From Verrucomicrobiaceae bacterium (GTDB lineage: Bacteria; Verrucomicrobiota; Verrucomicrobiae; Verrucomicrobiales; Akkermansiaceae), in contig RPOS01000172.1 in assembly GCA_003820635.1 (NCBI GenBank), forward strand, positions 1 to 5,936: a stretch of 5,936 nt of DNA, read 5' to 3'. A program made the position numbers and the translations under genes. The notes under the pieces are model-generated. The model was given only the letters and a program-made list of their open reading frames with translations. It was not told the origin of the DNA and did not search any database. Of the stretch, positions 1 to 5,222 are shown one piece after another; the stretch's first letter is position 1; each line of letters opens with the position of its first letter.

Positions 1-45
1 ACTAGTCCCCAGACCTAAGAGGCCATCGCACTTTGCTTGACGTGG
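1..45 (-). other. Alternative-frame continuation of the 278-aa fibre gene (probable frameshift)
   Basis: On the minus strand the +1 frame reads D-G-L-L-G-L-G-T-S from base 27 to base 1 and is open to the window edge. That matches the GxxGxGT motif that commonly follows ERLRI/ERMRI in phage fibre proteins. The in-frame protein has ERLRLTTSSK just before this point and then an unrelated RWPLRSGD tail. The +1 frame is closed upstream by TAA at 48-46, so a switch would have to fall between about 45 and 28. The AAA run at 34-32 is a plausible site for one extra base. The cause could be a sequencing or assembly error, a real mutation, or less likely programmed frameshifting. Confidence 0.45.
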
Positions 46-838
46 TTAGGCGGAGGCGCTCCGTGTCATTTGTCTTGAGCTGAATACTTCCAGCATCTAC
101 TGCGTTCAAAGTAAGCAGGCCTGTTCCTCTATGGTTGATCTGACTGGATGCATTTGCTCCACTATTGGTTCGAATCAGTCGCAGGCCAAAATCAGGATAA
201 GTAGTATCTCCAATCAGGTTAATAACCGCAAGGTTATTGCCTGTTGCTCCCGCACCAACGCTGAATTCTGTTGTTGTTCCGGGATTTACTACTTCAACCT
301 TTGCATCCGAAATACGAAAGCGCTGAGACCCATTAGTTGAGATGGCTACTTGGTCTGTAGCAGAAGAATAGATGCCAGTATTTGAGTCTCCATTAAAACT
401 AATAGATGGGCTACCAGCAGTCCCACTGGGGACAGAAAGGCTAGAGCTAAAAAAGCCTTGGCTGCCACTGATGGTACTAAATAAGCCAAGGTCGCCAGAA
501 ATAGTGGCGCCAGAAATACTAGTTGTAAAAACGCCAGTAGTTGCAGTAAGAGTCGTAAATTGACCAGACGTGCCAGTTACCGTAGCACCAGAGATCCGGC
601 TTGTAAACGTACCAGAAACACCTGTGATGTTGGTAAATTGTGCAGTACCGCCAGTGATAGTGGTAAATTGACCCGCATTACCAGTGACGGTAGCACCAGA
701 AACGCTGGTTGTAAAAACACCGGAAACACCAGAAATTAACGGTGAACCGGATATTGCAATACCACTAATAGCAACGCTGACATCACCTGTTGCGGTGTAG
801 TAAGTTAAAGTGTCAGCTTTAAGAATTCCGTATGGCAT
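2..838 (-). CDS. Phage tail-fibre-like structural protein with SGATVTG repeats; C-terminus probably frameshifted
   Basis: This 278-residue protein is probably a virion fibre or tail-associated protein that contacts the host surface. The N-terminus (MPYGILKADTLTYYT, then DVSVAISG) resembles the opening of cyanophage fibre proteins. Residues 47-133 are Gly/Ser/Thr-rich with SGATVTG-like motifs at 47, 83 and 109 and FTTS or FTSR strands between them. Residues 144-170 hold the GDSNTGIYSSATDQVAISTNG-type block that I associate with fibres of aquatic phages. Residues 258-265 (NDTERLRL) resemble the ERxRI segment that normally precedes a GxxGxGT motif. Here the frame instead ends in RWPLRSGD and TAG. 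The ATG lies 27 bases after the stop of the upstream fibre gene, with a weak AAAGG 13 bases before it (852-856), so co-transcription is likely. The structural assignment is fairly sure; the exact virion position is not known. Confidence 0.8.
   Translation of the reverse strand: MPYGILKADTLTYYTATGDVSVAISGIAISGSPLISGVSGVFTTSVSGATVTGNAGQFTTITGGTAQFTNITGVSGTFTSRISGATVTGTSGQFTTLTATTGVFTTSISGATISGDLGLFSTISGSQGFFSSSLSVPSGTAGSPSISFNGDSNTGIYSSATDQVAISTNGSQRFRISDAKVEVVNPGTTTEFSVGAGATGNNLAVINLIGDTTYPDFGLRLIRTNSGANASSQINHRGTGLLTLNAVDAGSIQLKTNDTERLRLTTSSKVRWPLRSGD
440..700 (-). repeat. Degenerate SGATVTG repeat block in the 278-aa fibre gene
   Basis: This stretch encodes residues 47-133. SGA(T)(V/I) motifs sit at residues 47, 83 and 109, with spacings of 36 and 26. 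The 36-residue unit is the standard 26-residue unit plus a 10-residue module (around ITGGTAQFTN). The units match those in the neighbouring 660-residue fibre gene. For example, the 20 bases at 612-631 are identical to 2142-2161. Confidence 0.8.
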
Positions 839-865
839 CAGTAACTATCAACCTTTATTTCTAGT

Positions 866-2848
866 TTAATCTAAGATTTTCCAAGTTGAACCAGATGGAA
901 CTGTTACAGTAATCCCAGAAGCAATTTCAACCGGGCCAACGGATAAACCATTATAACCAACACCAATGGCGTAGTTAATATCAATGACAATTTTGGTTTC
1001 CGCAATTACGTTGGTGACAAGAGTCCCTGTTGTTGTAGCAACAGTCCATGTAGTCTGTCCATTTCCAAGTGTTGTCAGCACATAACCTGACGTACCAGGG
1101 GATGGGGGGAAAGAAAACTGGTTAAAGGGACGTACATCACCTGCACCGGATGCAAAGACAACCCCGCCCGCAATGTATGTGCCTCCTGTAATACGAACAA
1201 AAGTACCCGTGCCAACGCTTAAGCTATTGCCTGTAATTGTTGCCCCAGAAAGATTTACGTATTGACCGCTAACTGTTGTAGTAGAACCAAATAAACCAGT
1301 GGCACCTGTAATTGTTGCACCAAAAACTCTGGTAAAATTACCCGTGCCTACCGTTTGAACAGTAAATAAACCCGTAACTCCAGTCAGAGTACTGCCTGAG
1401 GCATAGACAAAGTAACCACTGCCAACGTTTAAAGTGCCTGCATTGACGGTGTTGCCTGTAACTGTTGCCCCGCTCAACAATGTTGTAAAAACACCAGTGA
1501 CCCCAGTAATGGAGCGTCCGAGGAGCACGTCACCAGTTACTGTTGGGGCATAGACAACTGTGTTTCCGTAAATACCGTTACCAGTAACACTGTCAAATAA
1601 AGCAGTTGTACCGGTTACTGTTGAGCCAGAAATTGTTCCACTAACAGTAAAGTCGCTGACAACAACTCCCGAACCGCCGATAAACAAATTGCCACTGGCA
1701 GAAAGATTGCCAGTAGTTGAAATTGTGCTGACGTTGATTTGGTCTGTAAAAGTACCTGTTGCTGCTGTCAGGGTAGTGAATAAACCTGTGACGCCAGTAA
1801 GGGTCTGACCGGATAAACGGTTTGTAAACGTACCGGATACGCCAGTAACGTTTGCGAATTGAGCCGTATCGCCGGTAATTGTTGCACCAGAAAGGTTAGA
1901 ACTAAATGCTCCCGTCGCCCCCTGAACTTGAGCAATGTTACCAGTAAGTGCAGTAATAGTTGCACCAGAAACACCAATGGTGCCTGTGACGTAAGTTGCA
2001 GTCAGGCTGCTAAATTCGCCAGTTCCTCCTGTTACTGTTGCGCCAGATAGGTTAACAAATTGTCCCGTAACACCATTGAGTTGTGTGAATTGTCCTGTTA
2101 CACCTGTAATGACAGCGCCAGACAAGCGCGTTGTGAATGTCCCAGAAACACCTGTGATGTTTGCAACTAAAGCTGTATCGCCAGTAATAGTTGCTCCAGA
2201 GAGTCTTGAGGTAAATGTTCCCGAAACTCCTGTTAAGTTTGCAAAACGTGCAGTGTTTCCTGTGACAATAGCCCCAGAAACACTGGTAGTAAAGATTCCC
2301 GTTGCACCCGTGATCGAAGTGGTGTTAATGGCAATAGCATTAACAGTATTTCCGGTGATAGTTTGGCCGGTAATTCCACTGGCAGCAATGGTGTTTCCAG
2401 TAATAGCTCCACCACTAATATTGGTGGAAGTAATGGAATCAAATGCTGCGTTTGGCGCCTGAAGCGAAACAAAGTATCCGTTGTTTCCGTTGACATTAAA
2501 GCCTTGGATGCTTTGGCCTGTAATAGTAGCGCCACTGATTGTTCCAGTAACAGTCAGGTTGCTGATCGCTAATGCATTAAAAGTGCCTGTACCAAGGACA
2601 CTTAAGTTCCCTCCAACAGTCGTATTACCGGATACGTTTAAATTATTAGTTACCGTTAAAGCGGTAACAGTACCACCGGTGAGCTGTAGGTAATAATTAT
2701 TAAGATACGCCCGATGCTCTTGTACGGTAAATTTCTTATTTTTTAAACCTGGATCAACTTCGCTTACATGAACAATAGTAAATAGATCGGCATCCTCGAT
2801 GTCGATCGAAGTGATTGCAGGTAAATCTGAGATCCGCCTATTGGCCAC
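866..2848 (-). CDS. Large repeat-built phage fibre / virion structural protein
   Basis: This 660-residue Gly/Ser/Thr/Val-rich protein has almost no cysteine and very few charged residues in its shaft, typical of trimeric beta-structured phage fibres. Residues 1-60 (MANRRISDLPAITS, then DADLFTIVHVSE and KKFTVQEHRAYL) resemble the virion-attachment head of cyanophage fibre-like proteins. Residues 105-540 carry 16 SGATITG-like heptapeptides, in phased blocks of 25-26 residues. Residues 580-601 (FPPSPGTSGYVLTTLGNGQTTW) and 633-659 (NGLSVGPVEIASG, then VTVPSGSTWKIL) are recurring C-terminal fibre motifs. The start is GTG: an in-frame TAG lies immediately upstream (2851-2849) and the N-terminal motif begins right there. 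Shine-Dalgarno pairing is poor (AAGG about 15 bases away). The next gene downstream is a second fibre with the same repeat. The role is inferred from composition and motif style; a receptor target cannot be read from the sequence. Confidence 0.85.
   Translation of the reverse strand: MANRRISDLPAITSIDIEDADLFTIVHVSEVDPGLKNKKFTVQEHRAYLNNYYLQLTGGTVTALTVTNNLNVSGNTTVGGNLSVLGTGTFNALAISNLTVTGTISGATITGQSIQGFNVNGNNGYFVSLQAPNAAFDSITSTNISGGAITGNTIAASGITGQTITGNTVNAIAINTTSITGATGIFTTSVSGAIVTGNTARFANLTGVSGTFTSRLSGATITGDTALVANITGVSGTFTTRLSGAVITGVTGQFTQLNGVTGQFVNLSGATVTGGTGEFSSLTATYVTGTIGVSGATITALTGNIAQVQGATGAFSSNLSGATITGDTAQFANVTGVSGTFTNRLSGQTLTGVTGLFTTLTAATGTFTDQINVSTISTTGNLSASGNLFIGGSGVVVSDFTVSGTISGSTVTGTTALFDSVTGNGIYGNTVVYAPTVTGDVLLGRSITGVTGVFTTLLSGATVTGNTVNAGTLNVGSGYFVYASGSTLTGVTGLFTVQTVGTGNFTRVFGATITGATGLFGSTTTVSGQYVNLSGATITGNSLSVGTGTFVRITGGTYIAGGVVFASGAGDVRPFNQFSFPPSPGTSGYVLTTLGNGQTTWTVATTTGTLVTNVIAETKIVIDINYAIGVGYNGLSVGPVEIASGITVTVPSGSTWKILD
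1175..1630 (-). repeat. Tandem repeat block 2 of the 660-aa fibre, six units of 25-26 residues
   Basis: This block encodes residues 407-558. Heptapeptides aligned to SGATITG start at 407, 433 (YAPTVTG), 459, 484 (SGSTLTG), 509 (FGATITG) and 534. The spacings are 26, 26, 25, 25 and 25. It is more diverged than block 1 and is separated from it by a non-repeat stretch (residues 372-406). Confidence 0.75.
1736..2278 (-). repeat. Tandem repeat block 1 of the 660-aa fibre, seven units of about 78 bp
   Basis: This block encodes residues 191-371. SGA/SGQ motifs start at residues 191, 217, 243, 268, 294, 320 and 346, giving spacings of 26, 26, 25, 26, 26 and 26. A typical unit reads SGATITGDTA, then FAN(I/V/L)TGVSGTFT(S/T/N)RL. 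At the DNA level the units are diverged copies of 75-78 bases. Confidence 0.88.
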
Positions 2849-2860
2849 CTATATGCTCGC

Positions 2861-2892
2861 AAACCTTATAACTAAAATTATAGTTTAGGTTT
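2861..2892 (-). other. Imperfect inverted repeat upstream of the 660-aa fibre gene
   Basis: The arms are AAACCT-tat-AACTA (2861-2874) and TAGTT-t-AGGTTT (2881-2892), with a six-base AT-only centre. That gives 6 + 5 pairs around a small internal bulge. It lies in the 53-base gap between the stop of the small membrane-protein gene and the fibre GTG. It could be a weak attenuator or terminator hairpin, a leader-RNA structure, or an operator. No U-tract of useful length follows it on the minus strand, so a classic intrinsic terminator is unlikely. Confidence 0.5.
2877..2882 (-). promoter_or_regulatory. Possible -10 box (TATAAT) for the fibre gene
   Basis: A perfect TATAAT reads on the minus strand 28 bases before the GTG start, inside the centre of the inverted repeat. 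No recognisable TTGACA-like -35 box lies 16-18 bases upstream, so it could be an activator-dependent or phage-late promoter, or chance in AT-rich DNA. Confidence 0.3.
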
Positions 2893-2901
2893 GTCGTATT
2901 T

Positions 2902-3243
2902 TTATTTGACTCTGATCTCCACTTGAGGTAAGATGCGCGACCCTAGTCCCCACAACGCTTGTACGCCGGTAACCACGCCGCATGCAAGCAACAGGGCCAG
3001 CAAAACCTCAGCAACTGTCAAGTTGCGTTTCACGTAAATAATCCGAGGTTGCACTACTGGTGCTGGGGGCTGCAAAGAAGGCGGCGGCGATACCAGGCGC
3101 TGGGGCTGAGTCTGCTGCTCGGCAAAGGTCTGGGCAATGGCACGCTCACGAGCAATCGACTTGAGCATTTCAATTTGCTCAGCGGACATCTTTTGGGGAG
3201 CCGGGAATTCTGGTGGCACGCTACCAGGGACTTGCTCTTCCAT
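2902..3243 (-). CDS. Small proline-rich protein with one C-terminal membrane segment
   Basis: I do not recognise this 113-residue protein. Residues 1-17 are Pro/Glu-rich. Residues 19-45 (MSAEQIEMLKSIARERAIAQ and on) look strongly helical and amphipathic. Residues 47-66 are a proline/glutamine linker. Residues 76-96 (VAEVLLALLLACGVVTGV) are a clear hydrophobic helix, preceded by basic residues (VKR), which favours a cytoplasmic N-terminus. The tail is short and basic (VEIRVK). There is no N-terminal signal peptide. The gene leads the minus-strand run ahead of two fibre genes, so it may be a virion-associated or lysis-related membrane protein, but nothing in the sequence decides this. The start is the ATG at 3243, with a close AGG a few bases upstream. 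Confidence 0.75.
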   Translation of the reverse strand: MEEQVPGSVPPEFPAPQKMSAEQIEMLKSIARERAIAQTFAEQQTQPQRLVSPPPSLQPPAPVVQPRIIYVKRNLTVAEVLLALLLACGVVTGVQALWGLGSRILPQVEIRVK

Positions 3244-3248
3244 GACCT

Positions 3249-3260
3249 AACAATCTTGTT
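3249..3260. promoter_or_regulatory. Candidate operator dyad 1 (AACAA-tc-TTGTT)
   Basis: This perfect 5-bp inverted repeat with a two-base centre lies just upstream of the minus-strand membrane-protein gene. Its half-sites are the same as those of the dyad at 3285-3294, and the centres are 35 bp apart. It would overlap the transcription start of the tentative minus-strand promoter. Binding by the adjacent helix-turn-helix protein is an inference. Confidence 0.35.
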
Positions 3261-3261
3261 G

Positions 3262-3289
3262 CAAATACCTTAGCATTTAACCAAAACAA
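3262..3289 (-). promoter_or_regulatory. Weak putative promoter for the minus-strand structural block
   Basis: On the minus strand TTGTTT (3289-3284) and TATTTG (3267-3262) are separated by 16 bases, giving a poor sigma-70-like arrangement that would start transcription about 12 bases before the ATG at 3243. The match is weak and the call rests mainly on position in a 53-bp divergent region that must serve both directions. Confidence 0.2.
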
Positions 3290-3294
3290 TTGTT
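3285..3294. promoter_or_regulatory. Candidate operator dyad 2 (palindrome AACAATTGTT)
   Basis: This perfect 10-bp palindrome ends three bases before the ATG of the plus-strand helix-turn-helix gene. Together with the AACAA/TTGTT dyad at 3249-3260 it brackets the divergent region, as expected of an autoregulator's operators. It occupies the place where a Shine-Dalgarno site would be, so a bound protein could block both initiation and expression. This is inference from position and symmetry only. Confidence 0.35.
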
Positions 3295-3296
3295 GT

Positions 3297-3779
3297 ATGG
3301 CCTACGGGATTAGAAAAGGACTTGAAGATGTTGCTTACGAATTGAAAGGAATTCGTAACATCCTTGCCAGCCTGTGGACTTTGCAAGAGGGCGCAAACGA
3401 AAAAGGTAGCTCTAACCCCGAGATGTATGCAGATGAGTACATATCAACTGAAGAGTGCGCCAGGCGTTTGTCAATTTCCGATCAAACGATTAGGAATTGG
3501 ATTGCCCTAGGCAAAGGGAATAAAACTGGCAAGGGCTGGATTGAAGGGATTCATTACGTCAACATCAATCCCTCTGCAGAAAAAAAGAACCGCCTACGAA
3601 TTCCCTGGAATCAACTCGTGCGCTCCTTCGCGCAAAATCCTGAACTAAGAGCTAAAGACTACAAGGTTCAAGACTCCCACAGCTACCGAACTAACAAACA
3701 TTCGATTGACGCCTACCTCGCCTCCTTAGAAGAAACCCCAGATGCAGAAAACGACAATACCCCTGGCGCATCGATTTGA
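3297..3779 (+). CDS. Helix-turn-helix (MerR/excisionase-like) DNA-binding protein
   Basis: This 160-residue protein is probably a phage transcription regulator or another DNA-binding factor. Residues 48-72 (YISTEECARRLSISDQTIRN, then WIALGK) have the pattern of a helix-turn-helix that reads DNA (acceptor helix TEECARRL, turn SIS, recognition helix DQTIRNWIALG). A wing-like segment follows (residues 80-110: GWIEGIHYVNI, then RLRIPWNQLVRSF), as in MerR/excisionase-type winged helices. Residues 3-27 form a separate conserved-looking amphipathic helix (YGIRKGLEDVAYELKGIRNI) of a kind seen as stand-alone small proteins in aquatic phages. The C-terminal 40 residues are polar and probably disordered. 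The gene opens a five-gene plus-strand cassette and diverges from the structural block, so it is well placed to control both. There is no Shine-Dalgarno site before the ATG. The 3' end overlaps the next gene by 38 bases. Confidence 0.75.
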   Translation: MAYGIRKGLEDVAYELKGIRNILASLWTLQEGANEKGSSNPEMYADEYISTEECARRLSISDQTIRNWIALGKGNKTGKGWIEGIHYVNINPSAEKKNRLRIPWNQLVRSFAQNPELRAKDYKVQDSHSYRTNKHSIDAYLASLEETPDAENDNTPGASI

Positions 3780-4230
3780 AACGTTTGACATTGAAAACGT
3801 AACAATTGAAAACCATAAGGAGCTGCTGCCTGTATCCCTGTGTTTACAGGTAGAAGAGTTTCTTCCCCCCGAAGGTTCCTTCGATGATGGCTGCTTGCGT
3901 CGTTACTTGGAAGTCGTAAAGACGTATGAAGAGGAAGACGTTAACTCCAGCATGACCCTGGCAAATAGGTTGCGTGTTGCTTTCAGTGACATGAGCCCAG
4001 ATACGATCTGTACCAAGTTCCCAGCAGCGGAACTGGCCTTGAAACGAAGGCTTCGATGCGTTGCCGAGTACTTGATACGGTCTGGTGAATTTGACAAGCT
4101 AAGGGACGAAAACGGAAAGTTAATTAAAAAACGCGGCATCCTTGGAAAATTAGTGGTAATCTATCAACCACTACCCAAGCTCCAAGAAGTCTTACACAAG
4201 CAAGGATTGATTAAAAATGAACAGGCGTGA
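3742..4230 (+). CDS. Conserved-looking phage protein of unknown function (162 aa)
   Basis: I do not recognise this protein. It is soluble, with no signal peptide or membrane segment. The N-terminal third is acidic (EEFLPPEGSFDD, then TYEEEDVNSS). Residues 95-160 are basic and look alpha-helical with a small hairpin (FPAAELALKRRLRCVAEYLI, then LVVIYQPLPKLQEVLHKQGL). That pattern could be a degenerate winged helix, but this is weak. The ATG at 3742 is the only start close to the in-frame stop at 3727-3729, which forces a 38-base overlap with the helix-turn-helix gene. The gene also overlaps the next one by 14 bases. The overlaps suggest translational coupling in one transcript. Confidence 0.7.
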   Translation: MQKTTIPLAHRFETFDIENVTIENHKELLPVSLCLQVEEFLPPEGSFDDGCLRRYLEVVKTYEEEDVNSSMTLANRLRVAFSDMSPDTICTKFPAAELALKRRLRCVAEYLIRSGEFDKLRDENGKLIKKRGILGKLVVIYQPLPKLQEVLHKQGLIKNEQA

Positions 4231-4603
4231 AAAGTTAATTGGTCAAGCTCTCGGACCTGACATTAATGACGCAAAAGTAAAGATGCTGGATACCACTGTC
4301 CGCATCATCTTGGGTGACATGGGTGAGCATTACTACAAAATGTGGGAAGTGGAGGGGCCAGGGGTAATGGTCTTTCAACCGAAGAACAAAGAACGTTCAA
4401 TGTTCTTTTGGACCTTAAAAGAAATTCATGCGGCCCAAGAAAGCTGTGAAAGTTCTAACGACGGTGATATGGCAGAAACATTCCGTCGCATCTTGACAGC
4501 TGCACAAAAGATTGATCCGATGGAAAAAGCGGGCTATGTCATCGCTGATGACGAAGGCATCCGTTATTTTGAAATTGACTACAACCAAGCAACCAATCAG
4601 TAA
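4217..4603 (+). CDS. Phage protein of unknown function (128 aa)
   Basis: I do not recognise this protein. It appears to be a compact, mixed alpha/beta soluble protein. It has an N-terminal basic helix (MNRREKLIGQAL), a strand-like core (residues 38-66: HYYKMWEVEGPGVMVFQP, then SMFFWTL), a helical stretch (67-98) and an acidic end (YVIADDEGIRYFEIDY). It has a good ribosome-binding site, AAGGA at 4202-4206, 10 bases before the ATG. It overlaps its upstream neighbour by 14 bases and shares one base (TAATG, 4601-4605) with the methyltransferase-like gene, so the four genes from 3297 to 5190 are probably translated as a coupled series. Confidence 0.72.
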   Translation: MNRREKLIGQALGPDINDAKVKMLDTTVRIILGDMGEHYYKMWEVEGPGVMVFQPKNKERSMFFWTLKEIHAAQESCESSNDGDMAETFRRILTAAQKIDPMEKAGYVIADDEGIRYFEIDYNQATNQ

Positions 4604-5190
4604 TGGCAATTACTAAAAGCGGCATGCGCCGTGAAGATCTGGAGCTTGTTACAAATGCAGATCTAGTGGCAGCTGCGCATGGCCTGATGGGATGCATTGA
4701 CCTTGACGTAGCCAGCTCTGATTTTGCAAACGAATACGTCAATGCCGAAAACTATTTCAAACCAAGTGACGATGGTTTGAATGATCAAGAGTGGTTCGGC
4801 AAAGTTTACTTATTCCCTCCCAGCGGTACGTTCTTCTGGGACAAGCAGAACGCTCGTTGGAAGATGACAAGGGCTTGTTCAGCGACCTTGACTTCCTCTC
4901 ACGCCGTTTGGTTTCGGCGACTCTTTAAAGCCTGGTACCACAACGAAATTGAAGAAGGTCTTTACTTTTCCAACTGCCCTGACATGTTTCGTTACGAGCA
5001 GCGACTATTCGATTTTCCGGTGTGCATCCTTAGGACTGTTCCAAACCTTGTTGCACGCACAAGCGAGGGTATCAAGAAACACAACACCTGCACTTCCTTC
5101 TTGGTTTACCTGCAACCAAAACGGGATGTCGAGAAAGCAACCCAAAGATTTATCGACATTTACGCGGAAAAGGGCCGTGTTCTTTGCTGA
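4603..5190 (+). CDS. Phage Dam-type N6-adenine methyltransferase-like protein with a degenerate catalytic motif
   Basis: This 195-residue protein has the layout I associate with the phage DNA N-6-adenine-methyltransferase (Dam) family, which transfers a methyl group from S-adenosylmethionine to adenine in DNA. The N-terminal segment DLDVAS (33-38), a conserved N43, Y51 and DDGLN (56-60), then W64-x-G66-x-V68 lead into the position of motif IV. A WF pair (103-104), a hydrophobic strand FDFPVCIL (136-143) and the end RFIDIYAEKGRVL (182-194) fit the later part of the fold. Where active enzymes have (D/N)PP(Y/F/W), this protein has FPPSG (71-75), so both the polar first residue and the aromatic fourth residue are missing. 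It may be inactive, have changed chemistry, or belong to a specialised phage subfamily. It starts by a TAATG overlap without its own ribosome-binding site. It lies next to dCTP deaminase, consistent with a DNA-metabolism role. Confidence 0.6.
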   Translation: MAITKSGMRREDLELVTNADLVAAAHGLMGCIDLDVASSDFANEYVNAENYFKPSDDGLNDQEWFGKVYLFPPSGTFFWDKQNARWKMTRACSATLTSSHAVWFRRLFKAWYHNEIEEGLYFSNCPDMFRYEQRLFDFPVCILRTVPNLVARTSEGIKKHNTCTSFLVYLQPKRDVEKATQRFIDIYAEKGRVLC

Positions 5191-5222
5191 ATCACTTATA
5201 TTGAAAAAGCTTTAAAAAGTCT

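Noticed and set aside
1175..2278. CRISPR array or satellite-like DNA repeat
   Set aside because: The 75-78 bp repeats keep the reading frame and a protein pattern with diverged bases throughout. They are coding repeats, without constant repeats and unique spacers.
2076..2462. A 128-codon plus-strand open frame, plus others at 131-340, 372-563, 1859-2050, 2363-2572 and 2481-2693
   Set aside because: These lie antisense to the fibre repeats. Their Pro/Val/Thr or Cys/Ser-rich periodic residues simply mirror the repeat, and none has a ribosome-binding site or family resemblance.
2959..3273. A 104-codon plus-strand open frame over the membrane-protein gene
   Set aside because: Its Arg/Gln/Leu-rich composition is the complement of the proline-rich linker. 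It would also span the divergent control region. The minus-strand protein has a clear membrane helix and is the better call.
3903..4139. Minus-strand open frames at 3903-4139, 4415-4609 and 4539-4742, and a plus-strand one at 4949-5215
   Set aside because: They are fully inside or antisense to better-supported genes, have random-looking composition and no independent start signals.
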